Assembly (NCBI GenBank): GCA_001599595.1
Contig: BCHH01000002.1
Span: forward strand, 159,205-223,204
DNA length: 64,000 nt
Source of the DNA: Beverwykella pulmonaria
Lineage: Eukaryota > Ascomycota > Dothideomycetes > Pleosporales > Melanommataceae
Direction: 5' to 3'
Below the pieces are notes generated by a model, which saw only the letters and a program-made list of their open reading frames with translations, was not told the origin of the DNA and searched no databases. Both the position numbers and the translations under genes were made by a program. How positions within the stretch are numbered: position 1 is the first letter of the stretch; each line of letters begins with the position of its first letter. This document shows, piece after piece, positions 23,011-34,253 of this stretch.

Positions 23011-23240
23011 CTACTCTCTGTACCCGATGCTAGGATTGGAAAACATTATATAGAACGTGGTGATCACGTGGTGATGTTTGATCACGTGGTTATCACATGA
23101 GACACTAGCGATGCTTGGCGGCAGAGGGCCGGGACGATCCTCCCAGCCGCAACTTACATAGACATATACATGAATCAATACCTCGTTTAGAACCCCCCCA
23201 TTGCTATTGCAATAGCCCTGTGAGAACAATACATACTAAA
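23011..23240 (-). repeat. solo LTR-like sequence truncating Pogo relic 2
   Basis: The minus-strand start TGTTCTCACAGGGCTATTGC is typical of a fungal LTR 5' end. Two GATCACGTGGT copies lie near its other end. No retroelement body adjoins and the inner border is not resolved. Confidence 0.35.
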
Positions 23241-24128
23241 GCAGCTGAGTAAGCGGGTATGAAGGGGTATCGAACAGGAAGCTGCGTGTCACTCTTGGAC
23301 GCCATCCGGAAACAAGCTGGTGTAAACGTGAATATGGCATCCGCCATGCCCATTGGAGTACTCAATCCCTAAGTCAGAGATTCTCTGCTAACAGGGGCCG
23401 TGAAGCTAGTAAGTTGTTACTACTTGTTATTAGTGTTGTGTACAGAACCACATTCTAAACACATTTAGAACACAAACGCTGGGAGGAAGAGGACGCAACC
23501 GTTATATCTGATGAAGATGATTTCCCAACTGCGCTTCCTCAGAGAGGCCGTAAGGCCTCACGGTCCTCACCCGTAAGATCCTCGTCTGCAAGATCCACTC
23601 CTGCCAGATCCTCACCTGCTTCCTCTGACCCTCATGGGTAAATCCCTGTAACATGTTCCTAAAACGCTTCTAACACGTTGGCAGTCCTCTTGGGTCTCAG
23701 AGTCTTCAGAGACAAGCACTGTTCTCTAGTCAGGCCTTAGCACAAGAGGGAAAGCAGTTAGGACTGCAGGAGAAGCGACTAAGAGTTGAGAGGGAGTGGT
23801 TGCTCTTTGACAGAGAGAAAGAGGAATGCTAGTTGAGAAGGCTAGAGAGGTCTAATAAACACGTTTGAAACACGTATTTGCGCCATATCGCTTAATTTCC
23901 AGTTCACCTCTGCTAACTACATTAGATTGCCACGGTCAGCAAAGATCTGCCAGGGTGGCCGAGGTACATCCCAAGGTCATTTAAGCTGCTGCCTGAAGAA
24001 ACGGCTATAAATGCTCCCTAAAACCTCCAATCTGCCAAAAAAAAAACCACCCCAAATCATCTCCTACATTTGCCAATACTCGACACAGCTCACCGCCATA
24101 ATTCATTTAAAAGCCAAGAATCTCGAAG
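23241..24128. other. repeat-derived or decayed coding sequence plus SDR upstream region
   Basis: Short frames such as one rich in Arg-Ser-Ser-Pro repeats (near 23560-23640) and a charged helix near 23700-23830 suggest a decayed gene, but stops and frame changes prevent a call. The last 120 bp is the SDR 5' region with an A-run. Confidence 0.35.
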
Positions 24129-24863
24129 ATGTCTGCCACCAATCGACCACTCGTACTCATCACTGGCGCAAACCAAGGCATTGGCCTTACTGTCGCTCAA
24201 ATACTCTCTGAAAATTACTCCTACCATGTCATCATTGGATCTCGAAACAAAGAAGCTGGAGAAAAAGTAGCCGTTTACCTACGGAGCCGGGGGCATGCAG
24301 CAAGCAGCCTACAGCTTGACCTCGATTCCGAAACCTCCATCGAGGCTGCCATTGCCACGATTGAGCAAGATTTCGGGTTTCTCGATGTACTGATCAACAA
24401 CGCGGGTATCCTCATCGACCATAAGCCAGATATCCCGAAATACGACCTCTATACCAGGACTTTCCAAACAAACGTCATTGGCCCTGCCACACTGACCGAG
24501 GGCCTTCTGCCTCTTCTCCGCAAGGCGATGCATGGCCCCCCGAAGATTATCTTCGTTTCGAGCGCTATGGGGAGCATACACATATCGAAGGATAAGACTA
24601 CGCCGTGGTATAATTTTGAGTGCAAGGCCTACGACGCGAGCAAAGCGGCCGTCAACATGCTGATGGTCAACTTTGATCGGGTCATGCACGACGCTGGGGC
24701 CAAGGTCAATTCCGTATGCCCTGGAAAAGTAGCAACTAACTTGACACAATATGACGGGGTTGATTTGGGAACTGGGGCTTCGAGAATTGTTGAGTTGGCG
24801 GTAGATGGGAATGAAGGGGTCAGTGGAACATTCACTAATCGAGATGGGCCACTGCCATTCTAG
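24129..24863 (+). CDS. short-chain dehydrogenase/reductase (244 aa)
   Basis: A classical SDR oxidoreductase using NAD(P)H. The nucleotide-binding motif is LITGANQGIGL (residues 10-20), the structural motif is LINNAGI near residue 90, the catalytic Ser is in FVSSAMGSIH near 143, and the YxxxK pair is in YDASKAAV near 168. PGKVATNLT follows as usual. The length of about 245 aa is standard. The ATG at 24129 lies directly before the beta strand and was chosen for that reason. A single arginine in GSRNKEAG after strand 2 hints at NADPH preference. The substrate cannot be told from sequence. It stands alone between repeats. Confidence 0.9.
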   Translation: MSATNRPLVLITGANQGIGLTVAQILSENYSYHVIIGSRNKEAGEKVAVYLRSRGHAASSLQLDLDSETSIEAAIATIEQDFGFLDVLINNAGILIDHKPDIPKYDLYTRTFQTNVIGPATLTEGLLPLLRKAMHGPPKIIFVSSAMGSIHISKDKTTPWYNFECKAYDASKAAVNMLMVNFDRVMHDAGAKVNSVCPGKVATNLTQYDGVDLGTGASRIVELAVDGNEGVSGTFTNRDGPLPF

Positions 24864-25976
24864 TTTAGAATGATAGACCTTTGTTATATATGACAAGCAG
24901 GATTGTATGGCGTATATAATTGCGTATATTGTGCATGTGTTCTGTATAATTTATATAATGTACAGCTGGGTTTCGAAATCGGACTCTGCAGCTCCACGTG
25001 GTGAAGCCTGGGAACCTGATGCTTTTGAAGCTCAGAGCCAGCGCAGAGACGTCGATGTTGGTAGTCGAAGCTGCGCTGCGGTGAGGCAGCGCAGAATTTT
25101 CACGCCACCACAACATACGCGCGACACACCCACGACAGTCAGAAACAGTTCGCGAACTCTATCAAGACAAAAGAATTACCTTTAAAGACCTTACAAGCGG
25201 CAGTACAACAACTACAAAGACAACAACCCTACTCTCCTCACCTCACACCCGCGAGCAGACGAAACAACCCTCAGTCCAGACCTCTTATCTCTATGCTGGA
25301 AAAACCTCTCACGACCCCTCGCCTCTAAATCTATACCCTGTTGGATATCCACGATTGTAAGACGTGGGCTTGTCACTCTCCTCTTTCTAGGGAGGAGAAC
25401 CTAGGCTGGGACCCTAGGGTAACGACACCCAAAACACACCACGGCACAAGTCCTATAGAGTATGGAGGAGGGTCCTACGGGACGGGTAGTCATGTTGCAA
25501 CAGCAGCTAGACGTCATGTCGCAACGGTGGGGGCTAGGATAACAGTAGACGCGGAGTCTACACCAACGCAGCACTAGGGAGAGGAGGAGGAGAAAGCAAG
25601 GTGCGGACAACTATGGTACAAAGGGCAATCCTACACATAAGGGAGACATCACCATCACCATTACAGGCAAGCGTGACAGGGTGAGTGGTCGAGGCTAGAG
25701 GACAACAGCAACCCACGGGTGCAGGCGTCACGCTTGCGCCTACCTAGGGACGCACATATGTGGCACACGAGTGAAAGATGTTTTTCCCCTAGTACAGGCA
25801 AGCCTTCGGGAGCTGCTTCTACGAATAGCCAACAGGGCTTTTTTTTGTTCATCTGGTGTAAATAGTGGGAATACTCTGCATAGCTCTATAGAGGGCTGCA
25901 TAACAGAGGGTAAATAGAAATAATAATAATAATAATATAATGTACAGCTGATAAAGTCAGTGTTATATCTAACACT
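24864..25976. other. repeat-like, gene-poor; AATAAT tract at end
   Basis: No intact gene. The stretch 25330-25915 has a continuous but stop-broken coding feel and ends in an AATAAT microsatellite (about 25916-25940). This arrangement resembles the 3' end of a LINE, but no reverse transcriptase motif is visible. Confidence 0.3.
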
Positions 25977-25981
25977 ATCTG

Positions 25982-26112
25982 TGTAAGTAGAAGTGTGGAA
26001 GGAAGAGTCTCCAGATGCCTATTCGGTGTGATGTATGTACAACTGATATATATATGACGGACTGATTAGTTAGTGGCATATCCACGTGACGATATGGTGT
26101 CCTGGGCTTACA
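25982..26112 (+). repeat. TGTAAGC-family short LTR-like repeat, copy B (with target duplication)
   Basis: A 131 bp element from TGTAAGTAGAAG to GGGCTTACA. It is flanked by perfect 5-bp direct repeats ATCTG at 25977-25981 and 26113-26117. The core contains a TATATATA box-like run and a CACGTG element. TG...CA ends with a 5-bp duplication are hallmarks of LTR integration. Confidence 0.8.
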
Positions 26113-26462
26113 ATCTGCTCTGTATGTTTGTGGAGGAATCGGCGGCTAACGCGCTTGCCATGCGTGTTCGCATCATATCCCAACAGAATATGCGCGCATT
26201 TGGTGTGTCCTTTCGTAGGAGATCGCAGAGCTAGTGGGTGCTGTTCGCTGCCGTCCAGGTCTCGTCGCGATGTCCGTTCAAGCTATGTACGGCAACGATG
26301 CTAGGCATCGTCCGTACGGGCGCTTGTACCACCAAAACAACCACCACCCCTTCCCCTGTGACCCGGTCTGAACCTAGCAGGGCCGAAACTGTATGATACC
26401 CGTAATTCCAGAACGGTAGTTAGGCCACGAGCACGACAAACGTCAAGTGCATCCACACTATT

Positions 26463-26595
26463 TGTAAGCTGGAGGATGGAGGAAAAGGTGTCAAGATGTG
26501 TATTGTATGTGATGTATGTACAGCTGATATATATATATGACGGACTGATTAGTCGGTGGCAGATCCACGTGACATTATGGTGTCCTCGGCTTACA
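26463..26595 (+). repeat. TGTAAGC-family short LTR-like repeat, copy C (with target duplication)
   Basis: A 133 bp copy with ends TGTAAGC and GCTTACA. Perfect 5-bp direct repeats CTATT flank it at 26458-26462 and 26596-26600. Same orientation as copy B, 350 bp away. Different duplications show two independent insertions rather than one element with two LTRs. Confidence 0.8.
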
Positions 26596-26600
26596 CTATT

Positions 26601-27046
26601 AGAAGAAGAGTGCCCAGATAAACCAGATTCGCTTACACTGATTTCCCTTTCCCAGCGACACGACCGACACTATCAAGAGCTCTTTGAGCTGCCGCATTCG
26701 TCACTCAAGAGCAAGGGACCACGCGACTATCTCACATGGGACGAGATATTGCACTGCCTTCATTTCGTCATACAAAAGGAGGCCGGGGGTTTGAATTCGG
26801 GCTCAAAACAGTCTGTGGAGGACAGCACAATTGGCGGTCATGTCCAAAGACAAGTCATCTAAGACACCTCGTTCCAGAATCATGTGGCTATCAGCCAGAA
26901 AGGCGTCAGAAGCATGAGATGAAAGATCGTCGATCCAAGTGTCAACAATCCAAGCATTCCACGGCTGACAATAGAACTTCTAGCCAGTTTGATACTTGGA
27001 TCTATCTCTCACGTATCATCACCAGGGAAGTAGGTGTTTATCTTGT
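26601..27046. other. unassigned sequence with a short open frame
   Basis: An open frame reads PDSLTLISLSQRHDRHYQEL and on to about 26862, then shifts frame to continue to about 27057. It has coding-like composition but no recognisable motif, and its start lies inside repeat copy C. It may be a transposon relic. Confidence 0.25.
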
Positions 27047-27300
27047 TTGTAACGCTTGATTTGGGGGCGTAAGCCCGGGGGCGTAAGCTCAGGGGCGGCT
27101 CCTGTAGTTGAGTCTCGTGTGAGAACTCTCATGGCCCAGTCACGTGCGAGCGATGAGATACCCTCCAAGGGTACTCAGGTGCCTACAGAGATTGGAGAGT
27201 ACGTAGTACGTAGTACTCTGAGTGGGAGCTAACCACCCAGCCTCGGACTATATACAGAAAAGCAAAAAATCAAATAAATACAAAAACAACGCAAGTAGCT
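27047..27300 (+). repeat. possible solo LTR
   Basis: It starts TGTAACGCTTGATTTGGGGG, holds a short GGGGGCGTAAGC tandem, a TATATAC box and an A-rich segment, and resembles fungal LTRs in layout. No partner copy lies in the window and no target duplication was confirmed. Confidence 0.25.
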
Positions 27301-28076
27301 TGAGTTCGTGTCGAACTTGGTGGGATGGTGTAGCAGCCTTCCGAACTGCACGCCGTTGCTGCTCTGGTGAGGTGTGCCCATGAACATGATTCCGTACGTC
27401 GACGTCTTAATCGACCGATGTTCTTCCAGTGCGTCTTTCCGCGCCGCGTCCGAATGAACGAGAGCCTAGGCCCAGTCAGCTGTGTATACGACAGAGAGGA
27501 GCAAGACTGACGCCTTTGAAGATGATACCATCCACACTATGCGCCACGAAGAATATTCGCTCCGAGTTGCCAAATTCATTTACGAACGAATACCTGAGAT
27601 TTTACTATATATATTTTGCAGAGTATTACTTTTCATCTACCTAGAGTGTTGCTTTTTACTACAAGTAGGATTCCGTCTCGCCTGCAGAACTAAATAAAGG
27701 GAGTGCACAATAGTCTCCTAAGTCTTACACCTTCTATACAACATTCACCCATGCTGCACATGTTTACAAGAAACATGTATGGTATTCTCCTATCAACCAC
27801 TAGTTGTCAAGATGAGAGGAAGCAGACAGCCGTCTAATAAGTAAATGTATGTATAAGGAGTGCCAAAGCCGTGAAGAACTGACTGCTTGCACGACGACTA
27901 TATATACCTATAAAAGGGTGCTAGCTAGAATAGGACATATGGTAGAACACGTGCGACACGTGACACTACTGTGTATGTACTCAGGAATAGTTGGAGGGGC
28001 CTCTGGACACAACATTTCGCAAACAACATAATTTCCTCCTTCTTGGGGGGGGGGGGGGTATGATAATAGCGACTGC
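27301..28076. other. intergenic, AT-rich
   Basis: No supportable gene. A run of 13 G lies at about 28047-28059, just downstream of the DUF3176 stop. Confidence 0.35.
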
Positions 28077-29825
28077 TCAGCGATGATTCGCGGACAAAGA
28101 CCATCCTCGTCCCTCGTCGCACAACAGCACAACCTTCTGGTCAAGTATCTTGCTAGGAATGCGACCCCCATCATCTAAGCTCCCCACTTTATCATTAGTC
28201 ATCTCTAACCTCAGCAGCAAGGAAATAATGGGATTAGCTTTCCAGGGATAGACCCGACTTCGGACCGTCTGCCAGATCGTAGCCATAAAATGCAGAATGC
28301 CAATAACTAGCATAGCACTAGGATACAAAATCCAGGCCCAACGCACTCTTACGAACGCCTGGGTCAACGTCGCGACTCCTGCGTATGTCTTTGCAGAGCC
28401 GACGGGGTCGGCCAGAGTGGCATTGCTGCGGATGGCAGTAGTGACACCAGATGCCACGGTCTGTATCCATGAAGATAGATTGTGCCGTGACTGCCAGATG
28501 CTCTGCGCGCCATCGGAACTGTAAAAGTAGGCGCCGCGATTTCCGCTCCATGAAACGGAGCCACTAGTCAGGTTTTGAAATGCTAAGCTGATCGCGCGCG
28601 AGTTCGCATAGCTTACGCTAAATACGGTATTGGGACCGATGGCAGGATCGGAGATATCTGTGAAGTTTCGTAGCGATAGAATATCGGCACCTGCGCCAAG
28701 TGTATCGTTGAGTGTATAAGGTGTTGCTGTGCTCCAGTTACTTGTTGTGAGGACTTCTTGAATGCCGCCTTTGATCGAGACCTTGTACGTTTGGACGCAG
28801 AACCACAAGTCGCACTGCATCGCAGCTAAACCATCTCCAAGATTCTTCTCCTTTATCTCAGTCTGTATCGCGGTGAAATGGCCAGCGTATATCTTTCCCT
28901 TCTGTCCATCAGAGAGGTGCTGTCGACTGTACACATCGGCTGCCGTTGCGGATACATTGAAAATGGTGAGTGGAGCATCAGCGAGATCATCCATAGATGA
29001 CCCAGGCTTCGGTCCTGTCAGCACAGCGCCATCAGGAAGCGAGTAGGTACAGTAATGTGATTGATCGGTGCAGTCGTGCTGTAAATCTGCCGTGACATCG
29101 ACACATTGCCCGCACATGGCTAGACTCGGGACGATGGGCCATGTACAATTGCCTGTGGAGCAGAACGGCTGCGGCAACGGAGAATTTAATCCCATGACAC
29201 CGTTTGAGATCGCAGCTTTCACCGGAAACGGGACATCGAACGTAAACCAATCCAAAGTGCTGACGGAGTACGTAGAGCCATACAGTTCGCTCCTCTGAAC
29301 CGACCCTACAGTGTCCACAGTGCTTGGAAGAGGACCTTCATGGAACTCATATGTCAGGATATTTTGTGCGAACGTGTCGAATGCCAGAGCTAGGACGACA
29401 ACTAATGCACCTAGAGATGCGATCTGTTGGAAGCTGGTGACGGCGAGTAGATGAAGGCTGCCTTTGGCTCCTCTTGATGCGTCATCAAAAATTTCGAGGT
29501 CTTTCAGCCGTCGTACCTTACCCGCCCGTTGCGAGATCCACGCCCATTTATTTTGGCTAATCGATATAGTGACAGCAGTGAGAAGTGAGGTGCGGGCGAT
29601 GGTAGCAATTGCGGCAATGATCGCGTTTCGTGTGACATGCGTGTACTTCCAATGTTCTTGTGGCTGGCCATCGAATTCTCGCAACGCAATAATGAGTCCT
29701 GTGAAGCTGGCCACAGAAACTAGTACCGCGAGGACTTCGTAGGACCATTCCTTCAACTGGCGGATAAGGCCGCGATCCGCAACCCGCGTCTCGTGGAAAA
29801 GCTGTGTTGCCTCGGTGGAAACCAT
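28077..29825 (-). CDS. DUF3176 multi-pass membrane protein (582 aa)
   Basis: Single exon. The N-terminal block WSYEVLAVLVSVASFTGLII (helix 1), then an amphipathic ISQNKWAWISQRAGKVRRLKD-type motif with the diagnostic QNKW and LEIFDDASRGAKGSL, defines the fungal DUF3176 family. A second helix pair (IASLGALVVVLALAFDTFAQ) precedes a large N-glycosylatable lumenal or extracellular domain with paired Cys (STGNCTW, CGQCVDV). A last helix (WILYPSAMLVIGILHFMATI) is followed by the cytoplasmic PWKANPIISLLLR motif. The function is unknown. ATG 29825 (MVSTEATQ) is preferred, since the longer frame begins with GTG at 29870. Confidence 0.85.
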   Translation of the reverse strand: MVSTEATQLFHETRVADRGLIRQLKEWSYEVLAVLVSVASFTGLIIALREFDGQPQEHWKYTHVTRNAIIAAIATIARTSLLTAVTISISQNKWAWISQRAGKVRRLKDLEIFDDASRGAKGSLHLLAVTSFQQIASLGALVVVLALAFDTFAQNILTYEFHEGPLPSTVDTVGSVQRSELYGSTYSVSTLDWFTFDVPFPVKAAISNGVMGLNSPLPQPFCSTGNCTWPIVPSLAMCGQCVDVTADLQHDCTDQSHYCTYSLPDGAVLTGPKPGSSMDDLADAPLTIFNVSATAADVYSRQHLSDGQKGKIYAGHFTAIQTEIKEKNLGDGLAAMQCDLWFCVQTYKVSIKGGIQEVLTTSNWSTATPYTLNDTLGAGADILSLRNFTDISDPAIGPNTVFSVSYANSRAISLAFQNLTSGSVSWSGNRGAYFYSSDGAQSIWQSRHNLSSWIQTVASGVTTAIRSNATLADPVGSAKTYAGVATLTQAFVRVRWAWILYPSAMLVIGILHFMATIWQTVRSRVYPWKANPIISLLLRLEMTNDKVGSLDDGGRIPSKILDQKVVLLCDEGRGWSLSANHR

Positions 29826-30448
29826 TGCTCCCTCTCTTGATTTAGCTTGTTGTGCGTGAACTTGTGCCACGAGGCTAGAATATTACATTTAGAGTCGATG
29901 GACCTCTAAAATATATGTAGGTGTTTCAACGAGGACGCGGGGATCGTAGATAATTGCTTTTGCAGCGTTTCAATATTGCGCCACTCCCAGCCGTCAGGGA
30001 GGTTTGGACCCTTTGGACCCCACGCTCTCTCGCACCTTCCTTCTAGAAACAGCTCCGCTGTTCGTATTGTTATTGAATCTGCAGCCTCTGCTTCATCTGG
30101 CGAGATTTTGTTTATCTCGACTAGTGTTGTACTGAAGAATTACGTTTAAGTGGAAAGCGGCGCAAGAGTACTGTGAGATAGTTCTGCTCTGCATTGCCAC
30201 GTCTTTGGTTCTGAGATAGAGTGAAAAAGAGTTTACAGTACTGCCGTAGAGCCTAGGCGAAGAATAAAGGGCGACCCAAGTCTTGTGCCGCATGCAGCGC
30301 TTCTAAGGTTAAATGCTTATTTACACAACCACAATGTGCACGATGTGAGACAAAGGGGATACATTGAGTCTACGCCCAATCGAGCCAACAAGTTCTGATT
30401 ACGCTATATAGCAGAGATGAGCAGAGTAGCACCAACAAGTCTCAGCCC
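29826..30448. other. intergenic, no gene seen
   Basis: Upstream region of the DUF3176 gene. Short ORFs only. Confidence 0.35.
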
Positions 30449-31605
30449 TTGGCACCTAAGCCACCTCTCTCCTTTCATACGCAGTCTGATGAACTTGGTG
30501 CGATGACAATCTCCCTGGCTGGTGATACCCTGGTGGGCGCCGATTATGTTTTCGGTTCTAAAGACTTCTTTCAAGATACTGGCATCGCAAACTATGAAGG
30601 GGCGTGGGTTTATCTCCGCACACTTCTTTACCGCACTTCTTATCATCCCTCACCACTTCTTCGCCTTCACTCGACATTGCTTCCAGTTTCAACAAATTGA
30701 CAGCGCCCTCAGCCATTAGAATGACACTTACTCGCCTGCGGCATCAAGATCTGGTTGTTGATTACATTTCCGGTCTCATCATCAGTATGATAAAAGCATT
30801 CTCACGGATGATGTTGCGGCGCGAGACGTTCCCACCATTCATTCATCCTCACTGGCACTTGCCGGAACTCCCAGAGAACCTCACAAATTGTATGAGCATA
30901 GCTCAGCTCTTTGAGGCACGGACAGCGGAAACCCGACCGTTCTTGTGGCAAGTGATTGACGCCGAGGGACAGCGTTTCCGCGAGAAGACAGTAACAATGT
31001 CTACGCACGACGTACAACGGACTTCCCAAGCCATTATGATCTGTGTCATCATGGTGATTGTGGATCAGGGTGTGTGTGGATCATGCAGTACGAGGCAAAC
31101 GGCTAATCGACTCTCTTGCAGTAGGTTTCCAAAACCCTGGTCTGGTCCGAAATTGACTTTGTAGGCGCTTTCATTTCGTCTTCACGACCTTCTTGGTATC
31201 AACATTCGAAGAAACACGTCCAAGTGAGACGTGAGATGACTGGATATTTGCTGAATCGAATCAGCGGTAAGAGATGATTCCATCGTCTAAACCAGCCAGT
31301 ATTGGGTGCCTCCGGTTTGTCATATGCCGCGTCTTCACCACCCACAACTAGCTTTGCCCTGGCTTCGGTACATTCACCAAAAGTTCCCTCTCCTGCCCAA
31401 AGATGTTGTGGGAAGCTCGCTCACGGGGGGAGCGGCAAGCCGAGAAAGCCTTCCATGACATTAGCCGTCCGTTCCAGGAGTTTGGAGAGCTAATTGAGGT
31501 GAGGGGGCAGCCGAATGATGGCGATTATGCGCAGAGATTGGAGGCATGGGAGGCCGGGTCGGATAAGTTGGGGTTTTTGATGAACTTTGCTGTTGCATTT
31601 GTGTG
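30449..31605 (+). pseudogene. fungal zinc-cluster-type transcription factor, C-terminal relic
   Basis: Pieces in order resemble the C-terminal regulatory half of fungal C6-type transcription factors. They are DYISGLIISMIKAFSRMMLR then RRETFPPFIHPHWHLPE (30760-30870), NCMSIAQLFEARTAETRPFLW (30885-30950), and a later LWEARSRGERQAEKAFHDIS (31403-31465) with a short helical end. No Zn2Cys6 motif is visible. A frame change and loss of the central part (near 31070-31390) indicate decay. Possible introns cannot restore a continuous frame by eye. Confidence 0.5.
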
Positions 31606-32559
31606 AAGAAATGGAAGACGTTCACATAATCTACGATATTTAGTCAAGAGCTTGATATCGCGAGTGAGATACATGTCATTTTTTTAATCGAAACGTTTAT
31701 TATCAGAGGTATCACTTTTACCAAAGTAGTGGTTAATGTTGAAGTTCAAAGACGGGAAATAAAGAATGACTTTAGAGGAGAGAGGAGTGGAAAGGTATGA
31801 AAGGAATTGGGTTTTAGGCCCAGCTCTTGTATTCGGTTGCCTTGACACTGTCTGGTTTCTCCCGAGTATGTGCATTTCAGAGAGAAGAACTATCGTCGTA
31901 TTTTTTTGGATCTTGCGGAATCAATCTATTGTCTGGGCGATGCTGGCAGCTGCCATTCCTGGGTAAAGATTACAGCTATGACAGTGAGCTTGCAAGGGCT
32001 CTAATGAAGGAAGTGGATACCTGCCATCCCAGCCCGAGCTTGTCGACCCAGAGGCTTGCTTCTGTGATGTCCATAATGAGGCGCATCTCCCAATAACGTT
32101 AACGGCATGCCTATTATCCAACCAGGTGCCGAAAATTAGCAAATTGATATCCCTCCACCTCCCATATCGACGCCTGTTAACTGCAAACTTCATCTGGAAT
32201 TTCGACGCATCAACCGAAGAGGCATGGTCTAAAGTTCGAATCTCATAGTATCGTAGGGTGAACGACTGGTTCAGTGGAGAGATTGAAGGCAGCCTCGATG
32301 CGGTATAGGCCTGGAATCTGTAAAGTTCCAAGTATTCATCCGTTCACTGAAAAATAATGGGTATACACCTGAGTATTCACCCGGGGCTTCCACGTGATCG
32401 GGCCCCATATTCTCGAGAATAAACAATCATCGTTGGATGCTCTCGCGACTCATTTTAACCGGATGGCGCTCCACAACTGCATTCGATAGAGATTTGTTGG
32501 CAGAGTGGATTAACCCAGGCAAGTCGACAAGTGTCCGAAGCCTTTGTGAGAATTACCTA
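31606..32559. other. gene-poor stretch
   Basis: A minus-strand frame at 31921-32331 is open for 136 codons but has no recognisable motif. Not called as a gene. Confidence 0.35.
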
Positions 32560-32574
32560 GTTATGAGCGAGAAC

Positions 32575-32775
32575 ACTCATAGTTGAGGCTGTCCATCTCA
32601 AAACTAAGAACATCTCGAGAAAATGCCTTATTCTCACCTAAGCCAATAAGACGGGCTGCTTCCTCTATGAGGGCAGGCAGATTGTCAAAATCGTCGATTT
32701 CCTTGCTGAAGCCCCGTAATTCGTCCTGTTCGTGTTGCGGCTGTTGCTTGTGTCCGGATTGATTTTGCAGCAGAT
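32575..32775 (-). pseudogene. dynamin-like GTPase relic, middle segment
   Basis: The minus strand reads ELRGFSKEIDDFDNLPALIE, then EEAARLIGLGENKAFSRDVL and SFEMDS before a stop. In fungal dynamin-like proteins this segment lies between G1 and G3, ending just before the LTLVDLPG motif, which is absent here. The matching G1 segment is found at 34600-34790 on the same strand, so both appear to come from one gene, separated now by the REI1-like gene. Confidence 0.5.
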
Positions 32776-33107
32776 GGATAGTTATTATTGCAGTGCATGA
32801 TGATCGAGGTGGCGGGAGCGGCGCCTTTCCTAATGTGGTATAGTTGTGCAGAAGTTCAGATGAGTCATTATGAGTTAGAACTCAAAGGCATGTAGTTTGA
32901 TATCCACCACTAATTATGACTCAATTCGGTTGGCTGTGTCTGCGATGCACTCGGAATAGCCCATCTGTGGAAGCTTCCTGGCCGGGCGCAACAGAATGTC
33001 TTCTGCGCTGGTCCATGCGTAGAATATATAAGAACGAGCAATCGATCACCGTTGTCGTCACGGACATCTTCAATAGATCTTTCTTTTCTCTAGTCATCAC
33101 TGAAGCA

Positions 33108-34240
33108 ATGCTAAGCGCTACGACCTCCAACCTGGGCACTAACGCCGATAACCATGCTGAGCGATCTCCCTCCCCACTCCCATCAACAAACTACCTGTGC
33201 ACTTCGTGTCAGATCTCCTTCCCAAATGGGCAGGAGCAGCGCATACACATGAAAGAGCCATGGCAGTACGTCGAAATCCACAAGACTAGGGTCTAGATTT
33301 CGAGAATTGACATCAGAACAGCGTATACAACATCAAGCGGCGCATTGCATCGTTACCGCCGATCCCCCTCGATGCATTCGACAGACAGGTCAAGAAAAAG
33401 ATTGACATCAACGAGGCACCTACCACCACCACCACCACTAGCAGCAGCAGGGACGAGGAGCTCTCGGACAACGAGGGCGAGCAAAGCGCATCGCCCTTCC
33501 AATGTCTGTTCTGCAGCCAGGGCTTCGCAAGCGACGACGCCGGCTTCGCAACGAATCTCGAGCACATGCGTACAGCCCACGGGATGTCCATTCCAGACCC
33601 GGAGATGGTGTTAGACATGCAGAGCTTCGTGGGGTACCTAGCCACTGAGGTCCGGGCGTGGCACGAATGCCTCTACTGCGGCGCCACGAAGCCTTCGACC
33701 CTGAGCATACAGAGCCACATGAGGGACAAGGGACACTGTCTCTTGAACTTGGATAGGGAACCGGAACTGCTCGACTTCTGGGAGAGCCCGCCGGGGGTCG
33801 ACGGGGACGCCGCGCTGGAGCAGGAACTTCCAACTAACCTGTCGGCGACGGAGATCCGCTTCGCCTCTGGCAAGGTGATCGGCTCGAGACATGCTGCTCC
33901 CGCGACTAAGAAAGTGTCCAGGAAACGGGGTCTCGCGGCATCGACGATGAGAGCTTTGCCTCCAAGTTCTGAAGATGCAGAATCGTCGCCACTGGCCGTC
34001 GGGCCGCAGCTGGCATCGGGCCGACAACTGGCGCGTCGTGAAGAGATGAGCATACTCGGCGTGTCGATGCAACAGCGGCAGGCGCTCGTCTTGGCTGAGA
34101 AAAAGGCACAGAGGAGCGAGGCGGTGGCTCACCGAGCGAGGGAATGGATTTATGCGAAGGGGGCGAACTCGCAGAAGTTTGATCAGGTGGATAATCAGAT
34201 GAAATGGGGGAAGCAGAATCACAAATTGCTGCCTAGATAG
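33108..34240 (+). CDS. REI1-like C2H2 zinc-finger ribosome biogenesis protein (358 aa)
   Basis: Exons 33108-33265 and 33322-34240 with a 56-nt GTACGT...ACAG intron that keeps phase. Finger 1 (YLCTSCQISFPNGQEQRIHM) leads across the splice into the family's WHVYNIKRRIASLPPI. An acidic linker follows, then finger 2 (PFQCLFCSQGFASDD...LEHMRTAHGM) with SIPDPEMVLDMQSFVGYLA, and finger 3 (HECLYCGATKPSTLSIQSHM) with RDKGHC. REI1-type proteins act in the cytoplasm in late 60S subunit maturation, helping recycle Arx1/Alb1. The C-terminal MQQRQALVLAEKKAQRSEAV region is basic as expected. Length is a little shorter than yeast Rei1. It may be a paralogue, since it sits inside a decayed gene and has unusual length. 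Confidence 0.82.
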
Positions 34241-34253
34241 GTAGCTAATTATG

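Noticed and set aside
25977..26600. Copies B and C as the two LTRs of one small retrotransposon
   Set aside because: Each copy has its own distinct 5-bp duplication, and the outer flanks do not match.
26476..26862. A 128-codon ORF beginning inside a short repeat
   Set aside because: Its N-terminus is the translated TGTAAGC-family repeat; the same peptide-like start appears in copy G at 62300-62509.
31921..32331. A 136-codon minus-strand ORF
   Set aside because: No motif, no splice continuation and a low-complexity start; left as unassigned.
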